Part shown: positions 18,521 through 27,514 of the stretch, in pieces | Layout of the letters: every line of letters begins with the position of its first letter | Numbering within the stretch: the stretch's first letter is position 1 | Assembly: GCF_009192995.1 (NCBI RefSeq) | Contig: NZ_SDID01000013.1 | Location: 1-62,184, forward strand | DNA: 62,184 nt | Direction of reading: 5' to 3' | Source: Sulfurimonas indica | Lineage (GTDB): Bacteria > Campylobacterota > Campylobacteria > Campylobacterales > Sulfurimonadaceae | Made by a program: the position numbers and the translations under genes | Notes under the pieces: generated by a model | What the model saw: the letters and a program-made list of their open reading frames with translations, nothing else | What the model was told of the DNA's origin: nothing | Databases searched by the model: none

Positions 18521-19277
18521 AACGCTTTATCTCTTCGTAAGCCTTCTGCGTGAGTTTATCTAGCATATCATCATATGATGTGTAAGCAGACTCCAGTTCG
18601 CTTGCACGCTGTCTGAGTGCTGAGAACTGTTTTGTGTTTTTCATATCAAAAGAGTTTTTCGGCAGTTTTTCTATCATAGAGAGCGTCTCAAAATCTGAAA
18701 AATCAAGAACAGCATCAAAACCTGATAAGTCAACTGGCATATCAACTGCTATTCTATTTATATCTGCGTGAGATATCTCTACTTCTTGAGTAAATGCCAT
18801 TAACGCTTCAAGATTGTCATGAAAATAGCTCACTTCAAAACCACATGCTAAAAATGAAAAGGCTTTTGCATAAGGGTTTATTCCAATAATGGCGATTTTA
18901 GATGCATACAGGTCCTTGAGATACTCTGTTAACACCCGAACAGTAAAAATATCACCACGCAGGCTTTCATTTTCTTTATAGACAATATCACACATTCCGC
19001 TTCGAGCAGCAATAGAACTCATCTCATCCATCATATCAGGCATCTGTGCTACATATTCACTTGAAATCACTGCACCGTTTACATGAGACTTCTTCATATT
19101 TGTCACGGTAAAATAGAGATCATCTTCGCGAATGTTCATCGGGATTATCATCACATCATCACCGTTTTGTTTAAAAAGTTTGTTGAGTTTTGCAGAAAAA
19201 CTGCTCGCTCCTGCATGCTCACCAATATAACCAAAAAGACGTGTCTCTTTGGAAATCTTATTCTCATTGTTCATCAT
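18513..19277 (-). CDS. Degenerate shikimate-dehydrogenase-like protein
   Basis: A 254-residue soluble protein whose first 120 residues follow the AroE substrate-binding domain (FGYIGEHAGASSFSAKLNKLFK, then strands ending NGAVISSE). The AroE catalytic lysine (NVTIPHK) and aspartate (NTDG) are not present at the matching places (AVISSEY, RGDIF), so it is unlikely to be a shikimate dehydrogenase. The C-terminus is a charged helix. The ATG ATG start uses an AAGGA ribosome site that lies inside the terminal arm of the palindromic element at 19282-19550. It follows a polyferredoxin gene with which it was probably once directly coupled. Confidence 0.55.
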   Translation of the reverse strand: MMNNENKISKETRLFGYIGEHAGASSFSAKLNKLFKQNGDDVMIIPMNIREDDLYFTVTNMKKSHVNGAVISSEYVAQMPDMMDEMSSIAARSGMCDIVYKENESLRGDIFTVRVLTEYLKDLYASKIAIIGINPYAKAFSFLACGFEVSYFHDNLEALMAFTQEVEISHADINRIAVDMPVDLSGFDAVLDFSDFETLSMIEKLPKNSFDMKNTKQFSALRQRASELESAYTSYDDMLDKLTQKAYEEIKRSK

Positions 19278-19281
19278 AATA

Positions 19282-19550
19282 AAGTCCTTAATTAAGAGGA
19301 ATCCCCAACTTCAGCGACAAATAAAGAGTTCTAGTTCTAGGCAAATTTTCGCAGGACTAGTTTTAACTAATTCAAGAAAATTTAACGACGAATTAGGACT
19401 CTTTATTTGTCGCCCAAAGGGAATTTCAAAAAGAGGGCTACTTCTTCGTTGAAAACATTTGAAGCTACTAGTAGCTCCTTCATATCTTCGCCTTGAATTA
19501 GCCCTCTTTTTGAAGTTCTGAAGATGGGGATTCCTCTTAATTAAGGACTT
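19282..19550. mobile_element. Three-armed palindromic element (MITE-like)
   Basis: A 269-base element built as A-B-B'-C-C'-A'. Arms A (19282-19313) and A' (19519-19550) pair over 32 bases with one mismatch. B (19314-19337) pairs with B' (19390-19413) over 24 bases with two G-T pairs, and continues inward with AAATTTTC / GAAAATTT. C (19421-19440) pairs with C' (19499-19518) over 20 bases with one G-T pair, and is capped by GCTACTAGTAGC. The three helices meet with almost no unpaired bases (7 between B' and C). TA dinucleotides flank it at 19280-19281 and 19550-19551, as for IS630/Tc1-type insertion. It encodes no protein. Confidence 0.7.
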
Positions 19551-20638
19551 ATCCCCCATAAAGCTCTTGCTTCATCTTCTTCTATTTGACAACGTCTGCA
19601 CAAGGTATCGTCTGGATTGTTTGAACTAAAGACCATATTACACTCATCGCAGCGTTTTACACTAAAAGCTACCAGATTTACTACTTCTGGTTCAAAGAAC
19701 TCTTTAATATTGTACGCATTGGAAAGTGTAATGGCATCTGGTTCACATACATCATGACAGATATGGCATTTGATACACAAAAACGGATCAAAATCGATCT
19801 TTGAGTTTTTTAAATCACTTGTGAGTGCTCCGGTTGGACAGACTCTGTAACACATCTGACATGCCGTACAAGCCTCTTCATCCATCATCTTCTGCGAAGT
19901 AAAGCTCACTTCATCAGCATCAACTGTATGAAATACAGAAGGCTTCTCTACACGCTTAATAGCTGTAAAGAATATCTTGCGCTTGTTTGGTATGCTCTTT
20001 TTCTTTAGTAGCGCAATATCTCTCTTTTGCAGCGTATGTTCTACCAATTCATCACTTGCTTTTTGTACCTCATCTTCAAAACTCTTTTTGACCTTTGCAA
20101 CGGTTTTAAGGTTCAATGCACTTAAAAAATCACGTCTGTCACTTGGTTTTTCAGAGTCATTTTCATATTTTACATCTTCAAGTTTTATGAGAGCATCATT
20201 TTCCATCGCTTCAAGCAGATAGGTTGCCTCTTCATAGTTTGCTTCTATCTGTAGTTTACAGGTTGCAGCTATTTCACAGCTGTTACAGTAACCCATATCA
20301 AAAACAAGTTCACCTTTAAGCACTGCCATCGATATAATATGTTCAACACTCAATGCGGCAATACATGGAACATTTTTTCGACAGGAAAGAAGATTATCCT
20401 CATCTTCTATAAAGTCAAAAAAGAAGTTTGTTGCTGAGAACTCTTCAAGCTCTAATGCTTCACTTGGACAAACTCCCGCACAGGCACCACATGTCACACA
20501 TTCATGAAAGTTAATAGCGGGCAGAGGATTTGCATCTATAAATGAGATAGCATTTGTTGGGCAGACCACTTCACACTTATTACATTGACTCTCCACACTT
20601 AGTGATCGAACACACAGTCCTGCATTTAGTTTTATCAT
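19541..20638 (-). CDS. Polyferredoxin with two paired 4Fe-4S modules and a zinc-ribbon-like tail
   Basis: A 365-residue cytoplasmic protein. The N-terminal module has CNKCEVVCP and CVTCGACAGVCP; the C-terminal module has CTACQMCYRVCP and CIKCHICHDVC, so about four 4Fe-4S clusters. Between them are further cysteines (CRKNVPC, CNSCEIAATC) and a charged helical linker. The end carries CDEC-x13-CRRC, a rubredoxin/zinc-ribbon-like pair. Probably an electron-transfer subunit, partner unknown. Its last two residues and stop codon are written by the palindromic element at 19282-19550, so the original C-terminus was slightly different. Confidence 0.8.
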   Translation of the reverse strand: MIKLNAGLCVRSLSVESQCNKCEVVCPTNAISFIDANPLPAINFHECVTCGACAGVCPSEALELEEFSATNFFFDFIEDEDNLLSCRKNVPCIAALSVEHIISMAVLKGELVFDMGYCNSCEIAATCKLQIEANYEEATYLLEAMENDALIKLEDVKYENDSEKPSDRRDFLSALNLKTVAKVKKSFEDEVQKASDELVEHTLQKRDIALLKKKSIPNKRKIFFTAIKRVEKPSVFHTVDADEVSFTSQKMMDEEACTACQMCYRVCPTGALTSDLKNSKIDFDPFLCIKCHICHDVCEPDAITLSNAYNIKEFFEPEVVNLVAFSVKRCDECNMVFSSNNPDDTLCRRCQIEEDEARALWGISP

Positions 20639-20699
20639 TATCTATCTTTCTATATCTAAAAATTTTTGATGATTTTATCACAAAAGACTGAAAATAGAT

Positions 20700-22541
20700 T
20701 TAGCTATTTTCAGCTCTTTTGGTCTCATCATAAATAGAGAGTGAAGGAAATGCAAATTCTAAGTTGTTTTGCTCAAAAATCTCCATGATTTTATCCATAA
20801 CATCCTGTTTCGTTCTAAGCCAATCTTCCCACATTACAGATTTGGAAAAACAGTACACTAGGATATTGATACTTGAATCTGAAAATTCGTCCAAATAAAC
20901 CAAAAGGATGCGCTTAATACCTTCAAGATCATCTTTTGAGACCAGCTTTGCGACATGCCCACGCCTCCCAGCAACATGTTCATACTTTGTCTCTTTGGTT
21001 GCGATATCAGGGTGATTTTTCAGCATCTCTCTTATCTCTTCTATGGCCTTTTTAATATCTTCTCGCTTAGAATCATACTTCACACCGAGTTTCATCTTGA
21101 TACGACGACCAAGTTTACGCTTGTTCCAGTTTTTGATATCTTTAGAAGCAAAAGTACCATTTGGAATGGCAATGAGTGCATTATCAAATGTTCGAATCGT
21201 GGTCACACGCAGACCAATCTCTACAACCGTTCCCTCACGCCCGTCTATCTCAATCCAATCCCCTTGAGAAAAGACATCAGAGAAGAGAATAGAGAGTGTT
21301 CCAAAGAAATTAGATATTGTATCTTTTGCAGCAAATGCAACAGCAAATCCCCCGATTCCAAGACCAGAAAGAACTGCTGTAAGATTAACTCCTGCAAAGT
21401 AGAGAATAAATAAAAAACCTATCATAAAGATGAAAAAGTTGATAATTTTAATACCAACATTGATAAGCTCACCTTTGACAGTTGTCTTGTCTTTTTCAAA
21501 CTTTTTAAGATTGAGTGCTGCAACGGTGTTGATAACGATGTAGACAATATAGGTCACAATCATCGTATAGATAATATTAAAAAATCTCGATATAAATTCT
21601 ACAGTGCTAAAGTCATTATAGACATATGCCACCATATTGATATTGATGACAATAATTAAAAACTCTATGCTTTTACGAGTTCTCAGTAGTATGTCTTCTG
21701 CATACTCATTTAAAAAATCACTTTTGAGAAGGTATTTTTCAAGTACTATGTAAAAGAGCTTTCTAAAGAGATAGATAAGAAAGATAAGCGTAAAGATAAT
21801 TATCAGTTTGATAACACTAAGACCAAAGGAATCCAACACTCTGTCAAATACCTGTACAATATCGAGTGAATTGATGTAGACGGCAGGTTTGATGAGATGA
21901 TATTTTGAAAACATATTGAGTCTGTACATCTTGTTCTCAAACTTATAAAGGTATGCAATCATATCATTGTTGATATCTTGCAGTGCATAAAACTCTTTGA
22001 TGTTGTTTTGCGCTGCTCGTAATACTTTTGAACTCCCTTGCAATGCCAAAATATTTGCATATTTACTACTGTTTTTCACTATTACACTGAGCTGTTTTTG
22101 ATTTTGTGCTGTCAACTGGTTGAGCTTACTCTCAAAAGTCTCTATATCATTACTGTCAAGCGCAATTAAAACATTTTTAATCATATTGTTAATATTACGC
22201 ACGATCAGATAGGACTTTATCTGTGCTTCATCACGAATGACAGCATATGAGTTTCCTGCTCTTTTATTAATAGATATAATCTTTTTGAGCGAAAAAACCT
22301 TAGAACTGAAATCTTTCAGATTATTAACATAGTATGATTTATCTGCCATAAGTTTATAAAATGCATCCTCATACATATCTTCTTGTTCTTTGACAAGTTT
22401 TGAAGCCTCTTCTTGTGAAATATTGGCATCATTCATCTTATAGACCAGTTGGATCTGGCTGTCAATAAACTCCGAATATTTCACACCCGCATGAGCTGTT
22501 AGCGTGAGAACAACAAGAAAGAGAAAAAATATCTTTTTCAT
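20700..22541 (-). CDS. MscS-family mechanosensitive channel, large periplasmic domain
   Basis: A 613-residue protein. A signal peptide (MKKIFFLFLVVLTLTAHA) leads to a helical periplasmic region (about 20-220), then several membrane helices from about 240 on and the MscS pore segment GLGIGGFAVAFAAKDTISNFFG near 395-416, followed by the DWIEIDGREGTV beta domain and a C-terminal alpha/beta cage. It releases solutes during osmotic downshock. It begins three bases after gdhA on the same strand; glutamate is a compatible solute, so joint expression is sensible. Confidence 0.9.
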   Translation of the reverse strand: MKKIFFLFLVVLTLTAHAGVKYSEFIDSQIQLVYKMNDANISQEEASKLVKEQEDMYEDAFYKLMADKSYYVNNLKDFSSKVFSLKKIISINKRAGNSYAVIRDEAQIKSYLIVRNINNMIKNVLIALDSNDIETFESKLNQLTAQNQKQLSVIVKNSSKYANILALQGSSKVLRAAQNNIKEFYALQDINNDMIAYLYKFENKMYRLNMFSKYHLIKPAVYINSLDIVQVFDRVLDSFGLSVIKLIIIFTLIFLIYLFRKLFYIVLEKYLLKSDFLNEYAEDILLRTRKSIEFLIIVININMVAYVYNDFSTVEFISRFFNIIYTMIVTYIVYIVINTVAALNLKKFEKDKTTVKGELINVGIKIINFFIFMIGFLFILYFAGVNLTAVLSGLGIGGFAVAFAAKDTISNFFGTLSILFSDVFSQGDWIEIDGREGTVVEIGLRVTTIRTFDNALIAIPNGTFASKDIKNWNKRKLGRRIKMKLGVKYDSKREDIKKAIEEIREMLKNHPDIATKETKYEHVAGRRGHVAKLVSKDDLEGIKRILLVYLDEFSDSSINILVYCFSKSVMWEDWLRTKQDVMDKIMEIFEQNNLEFAFPSLSIYDETKRAENS

Positions 22542-22544
22542 ACT

Positions 22545-23900
22545 TTAAATACCTTCCGCTATCATTGCATCTGCAACTTTCTTAAAGCTGGCAATATTTG
22601 CACCATCAACATAGTTGCCCTCAACCCCATAGTCTTTTGCAGTAAGCGCTACCCTTTTACAGATTTTCTGCATCGTATCTTTAAGCTTTTCATCTACTTT
22701 TTCATAGCTCCATCTACTCATAGAAGCATTCTGACTCATTTCAAATTCACTTACAACAACACCACCGGCATTTGCTGCCTTTGCCGGTGCAAAACAGATC
22801 TTATGAGACTGTAAGAGAGTAATAGCCTGCGGAGTTGATGGCATATTTGCACCCTCTGTGACACTTACACAACCATTCTCTATAAGGTTCTGCGCATCAA
22901 GTTCTGTCAATTCGTTTTGTGTTGCACATGGAAAAGCCGCATAACATGGGATCTCCCATACAGCATGTCCACCTTCTGGGTAATCCGAAACTGGAATATA
23001 TTTCGATTCGGGATGGACCTCTGCATATTTTTCCAATGATTGGCGTTTATTTAACTTGATATCTTTTAAAAGTTCCACATCAATGCCTCGAGAGTCATAG
23101 ATGGTCCCTCTTGAGTCCGAGCATGTTACTACAATGGCTCCAACTTGTGTCAATTTTTCTATGGCATGCACTGCGACATTCCCTGCACCACTGACAACGC
23201 ACACTTTACCCATCAATGGCTCTTTATTTTCGATCTCCAACATACTTTGAGTAAAGTAGACAGCCCCGTAGCCTGTCGCCTCAGGACGCATAAGTGAACC
23301 ACCGAAGAAAAACGGTTTTCCGGTAAGCACACCTTCATACTTTGATGTTACTTTTTTATATGTTCCAAAGAGATAGGCTATCTCACGAGATCCGACACCG
23401 ATATCACCTGCTGGAACATCCATACGAGGACCTATATATTTATGCAGTTCTGTCATAAAAGCATTACAAAACTTCATCACTTCAAAATCACTTTTACCTT
23501 TTGGATCAAAGTCACTTCCACCTTTTGCTCCGCCAATAGGTAGACCCGTCAGTGAGTTCTTCAGAATCTGTTCAAAACCCAAAAACTTCAAAACGCCTTC
23601 ATTTACTGTCGGATGAAAACGAAGTCCACCTTTATAGGGTCCCAGAGCATTGTTAAACTGTACACGATACCCTGTATTTACCTGAATATTATTATTATCA
23701 TCAAGCCACGTTACTTTGAACTTCAGGGTTCTGTCAGGAACCACCAGCCGCTCCAATATTGCATATTTACTGTATCTGTCATCTGATTCAAGAAGTGGTG
23801 CGATAGAGTAGATAACTTCTTCCATTGCCTGATAAAAAACTGCGTTTTCAGCACAGTTAGTATTTTCAAATTTTTTTATCTCTTTTTCCGCTATCGTCAT
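22545..23900 (-). CDS. gdhA: NADP-type glutamate dehydrogenase
   Basis: Aminates 2-oxoglutarate to glutamate in the cytosol. It has 451 residues, the length of the hexameric small bacterial form. Visible features are KGGLRFHP, the catalytic lysine region PIGGAKGGSDFDP (about 120-132), PAGDIGVGSREI, and the Rossmann glycines VVSGAGNVAVHA. The acidic/serine pattern after the second strand (TCSDSRG) suits NADPH. First gene of the run to mscS and the polyferredoxin. Glutamate is also the product side of the glnD signalling seen at 5.7 kb. Confidence 0.95.
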   Translation of the reverse strand: MTIAEKEIKKFENTNCAENAVFYQAMEEVIYSIAPLLESDDRYSKYAILERLVVPDRTLKFKVTWLDDNNNIQVNTGYRVQFNNALGPYKGGLRFHPTVNEGVLKFLGFEQILKNSLTGLPIGGAKGGSDFDPKGKSDFEVMKFCNAFMTELHKYIGPRMDVPAGDIGVGSREIAYLFGTYKKVTSKYEGVLTGKPFFFGGSLMRPEATGYGAVYFTQSMLEIENKEPLMGKVCVVSGAGNVAVHAIEKLTQVGAIVVTCSDSRGTIYDSRGIDVELLKDIKLNKRQSLEKYAEVHPESKYIPVSDYPEGGHAVWEIPCYAAFPCATQNELTELDAQNLIENGCVSVTEGANMPSTPQAITLLQSHKICFAPAKAANAGGVVVSEFEMSQNASMSRWSYEKVDEKLKDTMQKICKRVALTAKDYGVEGNYVDGANIASFKKVADAMIAEGI

Positions 23901-24041
23901 ATATGACCTCTATCTATGTTAATTATCATTTTTTAAAATTGTACCACAACTATACGAAAACAACTACATTGCAAAAAAGTTACATTTTTTTACTTTATCC
24001 AAAGAATATTCATTTTTTTTATATTTATGCTCCCTATCTTA

Positions 24042-24050
24042 TGCTAGAAT
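24042..24050 (+). promoter_or_regulatory. Extended -10 promoter of the chemoreceptor
   Basis: TGCTAGAAT 30 bases before the start, followed by AAAGG as ribosome site. The rest of the 180-base gap (23901-24080) is AT-rich with nothing else recognised. Confidence 0.5.
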
Positions 24051-24080
24051 ATCACAATTTAATCAAAAAAGGTTTCACCA

Positions 24081-26006
24081 ATGTTTCAAAGTTTAAGTAT
24101 TAAAAAGAAGATGAACTACCTTGTAGCCATAGCTACGATCTCCATTCTCTTTGCTGCAATATTTGTTTTTGGCGCCATGAGTGACCTGGAAAATGATTAT
24201 GACAATCTTTATGAAAACTCTATGAAAGCAGGCCTGAGCACACTTGTCATTGAAAAGCATATGAACCATGTAAGCAGAAACGACAGAGATATCATGCTTG
24301 GAGGTCCGAAAGAAAAAGACCTGCAGCAGATAAAAAGTGATATTGCTACTATTGAACAAAACTTTGAAATATTAGAAAATCTCAAAAACAGTACAGAAAC
24401 ACAGGAGTTAGTTACAAAAGCAAAAAGCTCCACTATGCGCTTTTTAAACAAAGCTTTTTCCATGATGGAGTCTCTGACATCAGAAGATATTCGCAATCAC
24501 GAAGCGACATTTCAAAAATATCGTAAAACTCTGACACCCTTGGCAGAAGAGTCAAGAAAATACTTCAAAAAACTTGTAGTACTAAAACAAAAAGAACTAG
24601 CTGAGAACTCAAAGTTTTTACAAACAAAAATATCATTTTACAAATATTTAGTACTGATTGCCGGTCTTTTTGTTGCAACTGTTGTCTTTATCTTGGCAAT
24701 AATTATTAGAAAATCTATCACTTCTGGCATTGAGAAGTTTACAGAGCTTATAACATACTCTGCAAAAGGTGATTTCTCTAAAAAATGTACTAAAAACAGC
24801 GAAGAGACAGAACTGGGTATAATGGGGAAACATCTGGCAGATCTTCTTGGTCATGTCCAATCTTTAATCAATGAAATCAACACAACCATTACAAATGCAT
24901 CAAAAGGTGACTTCTCGAAAAAGATCTCTGCTGAAGGTATGGAAGGTGAATTTGTCATTGCAATTAACAATGTTGCAAAAAGTATTGACTTTATGCAACA
25001 ACAGCATAAAAAATCTCTTCGTGATTCATTTAACTCAAAACTAAGTGTAAAAAGTGTGAATGTTTCTGAATCGCTTACAGTCATTCAAAAAGATCTAAAA
25101 ACGAATATCTCTGCAATTAAAGAGATTACAGAAGCAACACGTTTTGCATCCAATCTTGCAAATGAATCAAGAGAGAACATCAACAATGTTGTCAATGAAC
25201 TTCACAACCTCAACGAACAAGCAAGTATGAACAATACTAACATTGAAGAGTTAGCATCACAAACCAACAATATTACTTCTGTCATTGAACTTATCACGGA
25301 CATTGCAGACCAGACAAATCTACTCGCACTTAATGCCGCAATCGAAGCTGCACGTGCGGGTGAGCATGGTCGTGGGTTTGCCGTTGTTGCAGATGAAGTA
25401 AGAAAACTTGCAGAGCGTACACATAAAGCGACAAGTGAGATCGCAATATCAATCAAGTCATTACAGCAGGGTATGAGTGAGATTCAAGAGAGCTCAGAAA
25501 ATATGAAAGTCACTGTAGATACTTCAACGCAAAAGATAGAAAAATTCGAAGATACACTTATTGAGCTTAGCAACGGTTCAAATAGAATTGTTGATCAATC
25601 CTACTTTATGGAAAATTCAATCTTCGTTGTTCTTGCAAAAATAGACCATATTCTTTACAAATCTCGAGCCTATAACTCGCTCGTATCACTTAACAAAATT
25701 CTTAAAGCTGTTGATTCTCACTCTTGTAATCTTGGAAAATGGTATGATGGAGAAGGGAAAGAGAGATTTGCATCTACTACTGCTTATCCACAGATGGCTC
25801 TCCCACATAATATTGTCCATACTAATGCAAACAAAAACCTTACATATATTGATGCAAAAGACCCTGAAGCCGAAGTTATCACACATGCTGATGATATCAT
25901 TGAAAGTTTTGATAAAATGGAAGCTGCATCAGAAGAGCTCTTTAGACTTCTTGATCAAATGCTGCGTGAAGTGGAGCTTGATAACTCAAACAATAAAGAA
26001 GCATAA
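24081..26006 (+). CDS. Methyl-accepting chemotaxis protein with C-terminal zinc-binding (CZB) domain
   Basis: A 641-residue membrane chemoreceptor. Helix 1 (about 10-32) and helix 2 (about 188-210) bracket a four-helix-bundle periplasmic sensor; HAMP-like repeats with GDFSKK occur twice (about 230 and 275). The signalling hairpin tip ([33 protein letters not shown]) is near 407-440. The C-terminus is a CZB domain with H in KIDHIL (about 521), CNLGKWY (about 546) and HNIVH (about 576), which binds zinc and can sense hypochlorous acid or zinc. The ligand of the periplasmic part is unknown. A terminator hairpin overlaps the stop codon. Confidence 0.93.
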   Translation: MFQSLSIKKKMNYLVAIATISILFAAIFVFGAMSDLENDYDNLYENSMKAGLSTLVIEKHMNHVSRNDRDIMLGGPKEKDLQQIKSDIATIEQNFEILENLKNSTETQELVTKAKSSTMRFLNKAFSMMESLTSEDIRNHEATFQKYRKTLTPLAEESRKYFKKLVVLKQKELAENSKFLQTKISFYKYLVLIAGLFVATVVFILAIIIRKSITSGIEKFTELITYSAKGDFSKKCTKNSEETELGIMGKHLADLLGHVQSLINEINTTITNASKGDFSKKISAEGMEGEFVIAINNVAKSIDFMQQQHKKSLRDSFNSKLSVKSVNVSESLTVIQKDLKTNISAIKEITEATRFASNLANESRENINNVVNELHNLNEQASMNNTNIEELASQTNNITSVIELITDIADQTNLLALNAAIEAARAGEHGRGFAVVADEVRKLAERTHKATSEIAISIKSLQQGMSEIQESSENMKVTVDTSTQKIEKFEDTLIELSNGSNRIVDQSYFMENSIFVVLAKIDHILYKSRAYNSLVSLNKILKAVDSHSCNLGKWYDGEGKERFASTTAYPQMALPHNIVHTNANKNLTYIDAKDPEAEVITHADDIIESFDKMEAASEELFRLLDQMLREVELDNSNNKEA

Positions 26007-26027
26007 AATTTTGCTTCTTGACTTTTT
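25996..26027 (+). terminator. Intrinsic terminator overlapping the chemoreceptor stop
   Basis: Stem AAGAAGCA / TGCTTCTT with an 8-base loop containing the stop codon's final bases, then a T6 run at 26022-26027. Confidence 0.7.
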
Positions 26028-26398
26028 TACTCCCACTCTTCGTACTTCGCTTTAGAGTGTTTATCTTTTTTATACCTTCTGGCATTTTTACTTTTATCTA
26101 ACTGATTTGAACTATAGAGTAAATCTTCTTTAATATTTTCTATTGTCTCGTCACTCTCTTTATAGGCAATCATCTTTTTTACAAGTTTTTGTAAATCTTG
26201 TAGTTCTCCTTTATAAAGAGCAATTTCGTCAACACGATTATATACCTTAAGAGCATTATCAATCTTTTTATTGTAACGTTCTTTCGTCAGTTCAGGAGTG
26301 TTACTGAGATAAGAAGTTATACTTTTGTGAAAGCGCTCTAGTGCACGCACATAGCGAAGTCTATTTGAATTTTCTATAGCTTTTTTTGATGCTGCCAT
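26027..26398 (-). CDS. Conserved small charged helical protein
   Basis: A 123-residue, lysine- and glutamate-rich protein that I do not recognise. It is predicted to be mostly helical with a possible coiled coil at about 55-95 and a very basic end (ARRYKKDKHSKAKYEEWE). No signal peptide, membrane helix or cysteine is present. It begins with a plain ATG after AGGTAG and is divergent from the rhodanese gene. Its codon use resembles its neighbours, so it is likely real. Confidence 0.6.
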   Translation of the reverse strand: MAASKKAIENSNRLRYVRALERFHKSITSYLSNTPELTKERYNKKIDNALKVYNRVDEIALYKGELQDLQKLVKKMIAYKESDETIENIKEDLLYSSNQLDKSKNARRYKKDKHSKAKYEEWE

Positions 26399-26420
26399 TT
26401 TCTACCTATTATTTATCTGT

Positions 26421-26429
26421 TGTTATAAT
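26421..26429 (+). promoter_or_regulatory. Extended -10 promoter of the rhodanese gene
   Basis: TGTTATAAT, about 26 bases upstream of the TTG start, with CGGAGA as ribosome site. Confidence 0.6.
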
Positions 26430-26455
26430 TATACACTTAATTCACGGAGATAATT

Positions 26456-26854
26456 TTGAAAAAAATATTTTTAACTTTACTGATTTTAACCGTTTCACTT
26501 TTTGCAGAGTATAAAAGCCAATACCTCACGCAGAATATTTTAAAGTCCGGTATTCCTATTGTAGATATCAGGACACCTGGAGAGTGGCGTGAAACAGGAA
26601 TACTAAGAGGGGCCATTCCTATCATGTTTTTTGATGAGAGAGGTAATTACAATGTCAATGCATTCCTGCGTGAGCTTAATGCAAAAGTCGATACGAAAAA
26701 ACCTTTTGCCATAATTTGCCGAACAGGAAGCAGAACTTCGATGGTTGGACCATGGCTTGCAAAAGAGTTAGGTTACAATGTAACAAACCTCAAAGGTGGC
26801 ATGATGTATGCCACGCAGGCTCTTGGAATCAGACCAGTACCATATAACAAATAA
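26456..26854 (+). CDS. Secreted rhodanese-like protein
   Basis: A 132-residue single-domain rhodanese with an N-terminal signal peptide (KKIFLTLLILTVSLFA), so probably periplasmic. The active-site loop is C-R-T-G-S-R (in AIICRTGSRTSM), and PIVDIRTPGEWRETG is the first family motif. It may move sulfane sulfur released by sulfide oxidation outside the cytoplasm, which suits an organism with SQR. The start is TTG; GGAGA lies at good spacing and the signal peptide begins right there. The stop overlaps the next small gene (TAATG). Confidence 0.85.
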   Translation: MKKIFLTLLILTVSLFAEYKSQYLTQNILKSGIPIVDIRTPGEWRETGILRGAIPIMFFDERGNYNVNAFLRELNAKVDTKKPFAIICRTGSRTSMVGPWLAKELGYNVTNLKGGMMYATQALGIRPVPYNK

Positions 26855-26970
26855 TGCCTCACTGGTTACGATTTCTCTTTTTTCTTACACTGCGAATCGC
26901 TATAACTTTTGCAGTGCTGGGATTTTTCATCTTTTTACTCTGGTGGATGCTTTACTCTATCTTTTATTAA
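26854..26970 (+). CDS. Tiny single-helix membrane protein
   Basis: A 38-residue reading frame that starts in the stop codon of the rhodanese gene (TAATG). After MPHWLRF it is almost wholly hydrophobic (about 7-37) with aromatic ends (LLWWMLYSIFY). The coupling to the rhodanese and the clear membrane segment suggest a real gene, perhaps an anchor or partner of the secreted rhodanese. No family is recognised. It overlaps the end of the convergent gene by four bases. Confidence 0.5.
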   Translation: MPHWLRFLFFLTLRIAITFAVLGFFIFLLWWMLYSIFY

Positions 26971-27440
26971 AGCAGTGATTTTATAACGTTCGTTACACCT
27001 TGATGCAGATTATAGTTCGCTATTGGAAAGTCCAACTCTTCACGTTCAAGATTTACTGTATAGCGTGAAAGATACTCCCCTAAGAGTTTCAGATCAATCG
27101 GCTTATATCGTTTACATGCTTCTCTATCGACTGAGGTACGTAGAAGTTCTCCTGTGTCATTTGATTTTGCCAAAGTAAATGCTAAAGTCTTGAGACTTAA
27201 AAAATCACTCCAATCCAAAAAAAGTTCTGGTGTCAATTTTGCAACATGCTTCCCTTCCGGGGTAAAAAGCAGGTCCATCTCACGCAGTGGCACAAGCACC
27301 GAAAGAATAGCACGAGAAAAAGGAACAACCTTATCAGACCAAAAAGGAGACTCATTTCTTGTTTGTAACTCTTTATCTATGACATTTACAATTGTCTCAC
27401 CATCTGCATTTTCAAATAGCTCATAACTCTCTTGTTTCAT
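26967..27440 (-). CDS. Conserved protein of unknown function
   Basis: A 157-residue soluble protein that I cannot place with confidence. The ATG at 27440 is chosen because GGGA lies eight bases upstream; an in-frame ATG at 27494 would add 18 residues but has no ribosome site. Motifs such as DGETIVNVIDKE followed by PFWSDKVVPFSRAILSVL faintly recall coupling-protein ATPases of secretion systems, but no P-loop is present. Divergent from the DUF445 gene. Confidence 0.6.
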   Translation of the reverse strand: MKQESYELFENADGETIVNVIDKELQTRNESPFWSDKVVPFSRAILSVLVPLREMDLLFTPEGKHVAKLTPELFLDWSDFLSLKTLAFTLAKSNDTGELLRTSVDREACKRYKPIDLKLLGEYLSRYTVNLEREELDFPIANYNLHQGVTNVIKSLL

Positions 27441-27514
27441 TATAATTTCCCATATATTTGTATAATTTTCCAGATTCATAGTATATAATTTCATTTTTAA
27501 AAAGGAGATATATT

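Noticed and set aside
26967-27440. Protein as a conjugative coupling protein fragment
   Set aside because: The resemblance is limited to a short stretch and no Walker motifs are present, so it was left as unknown.
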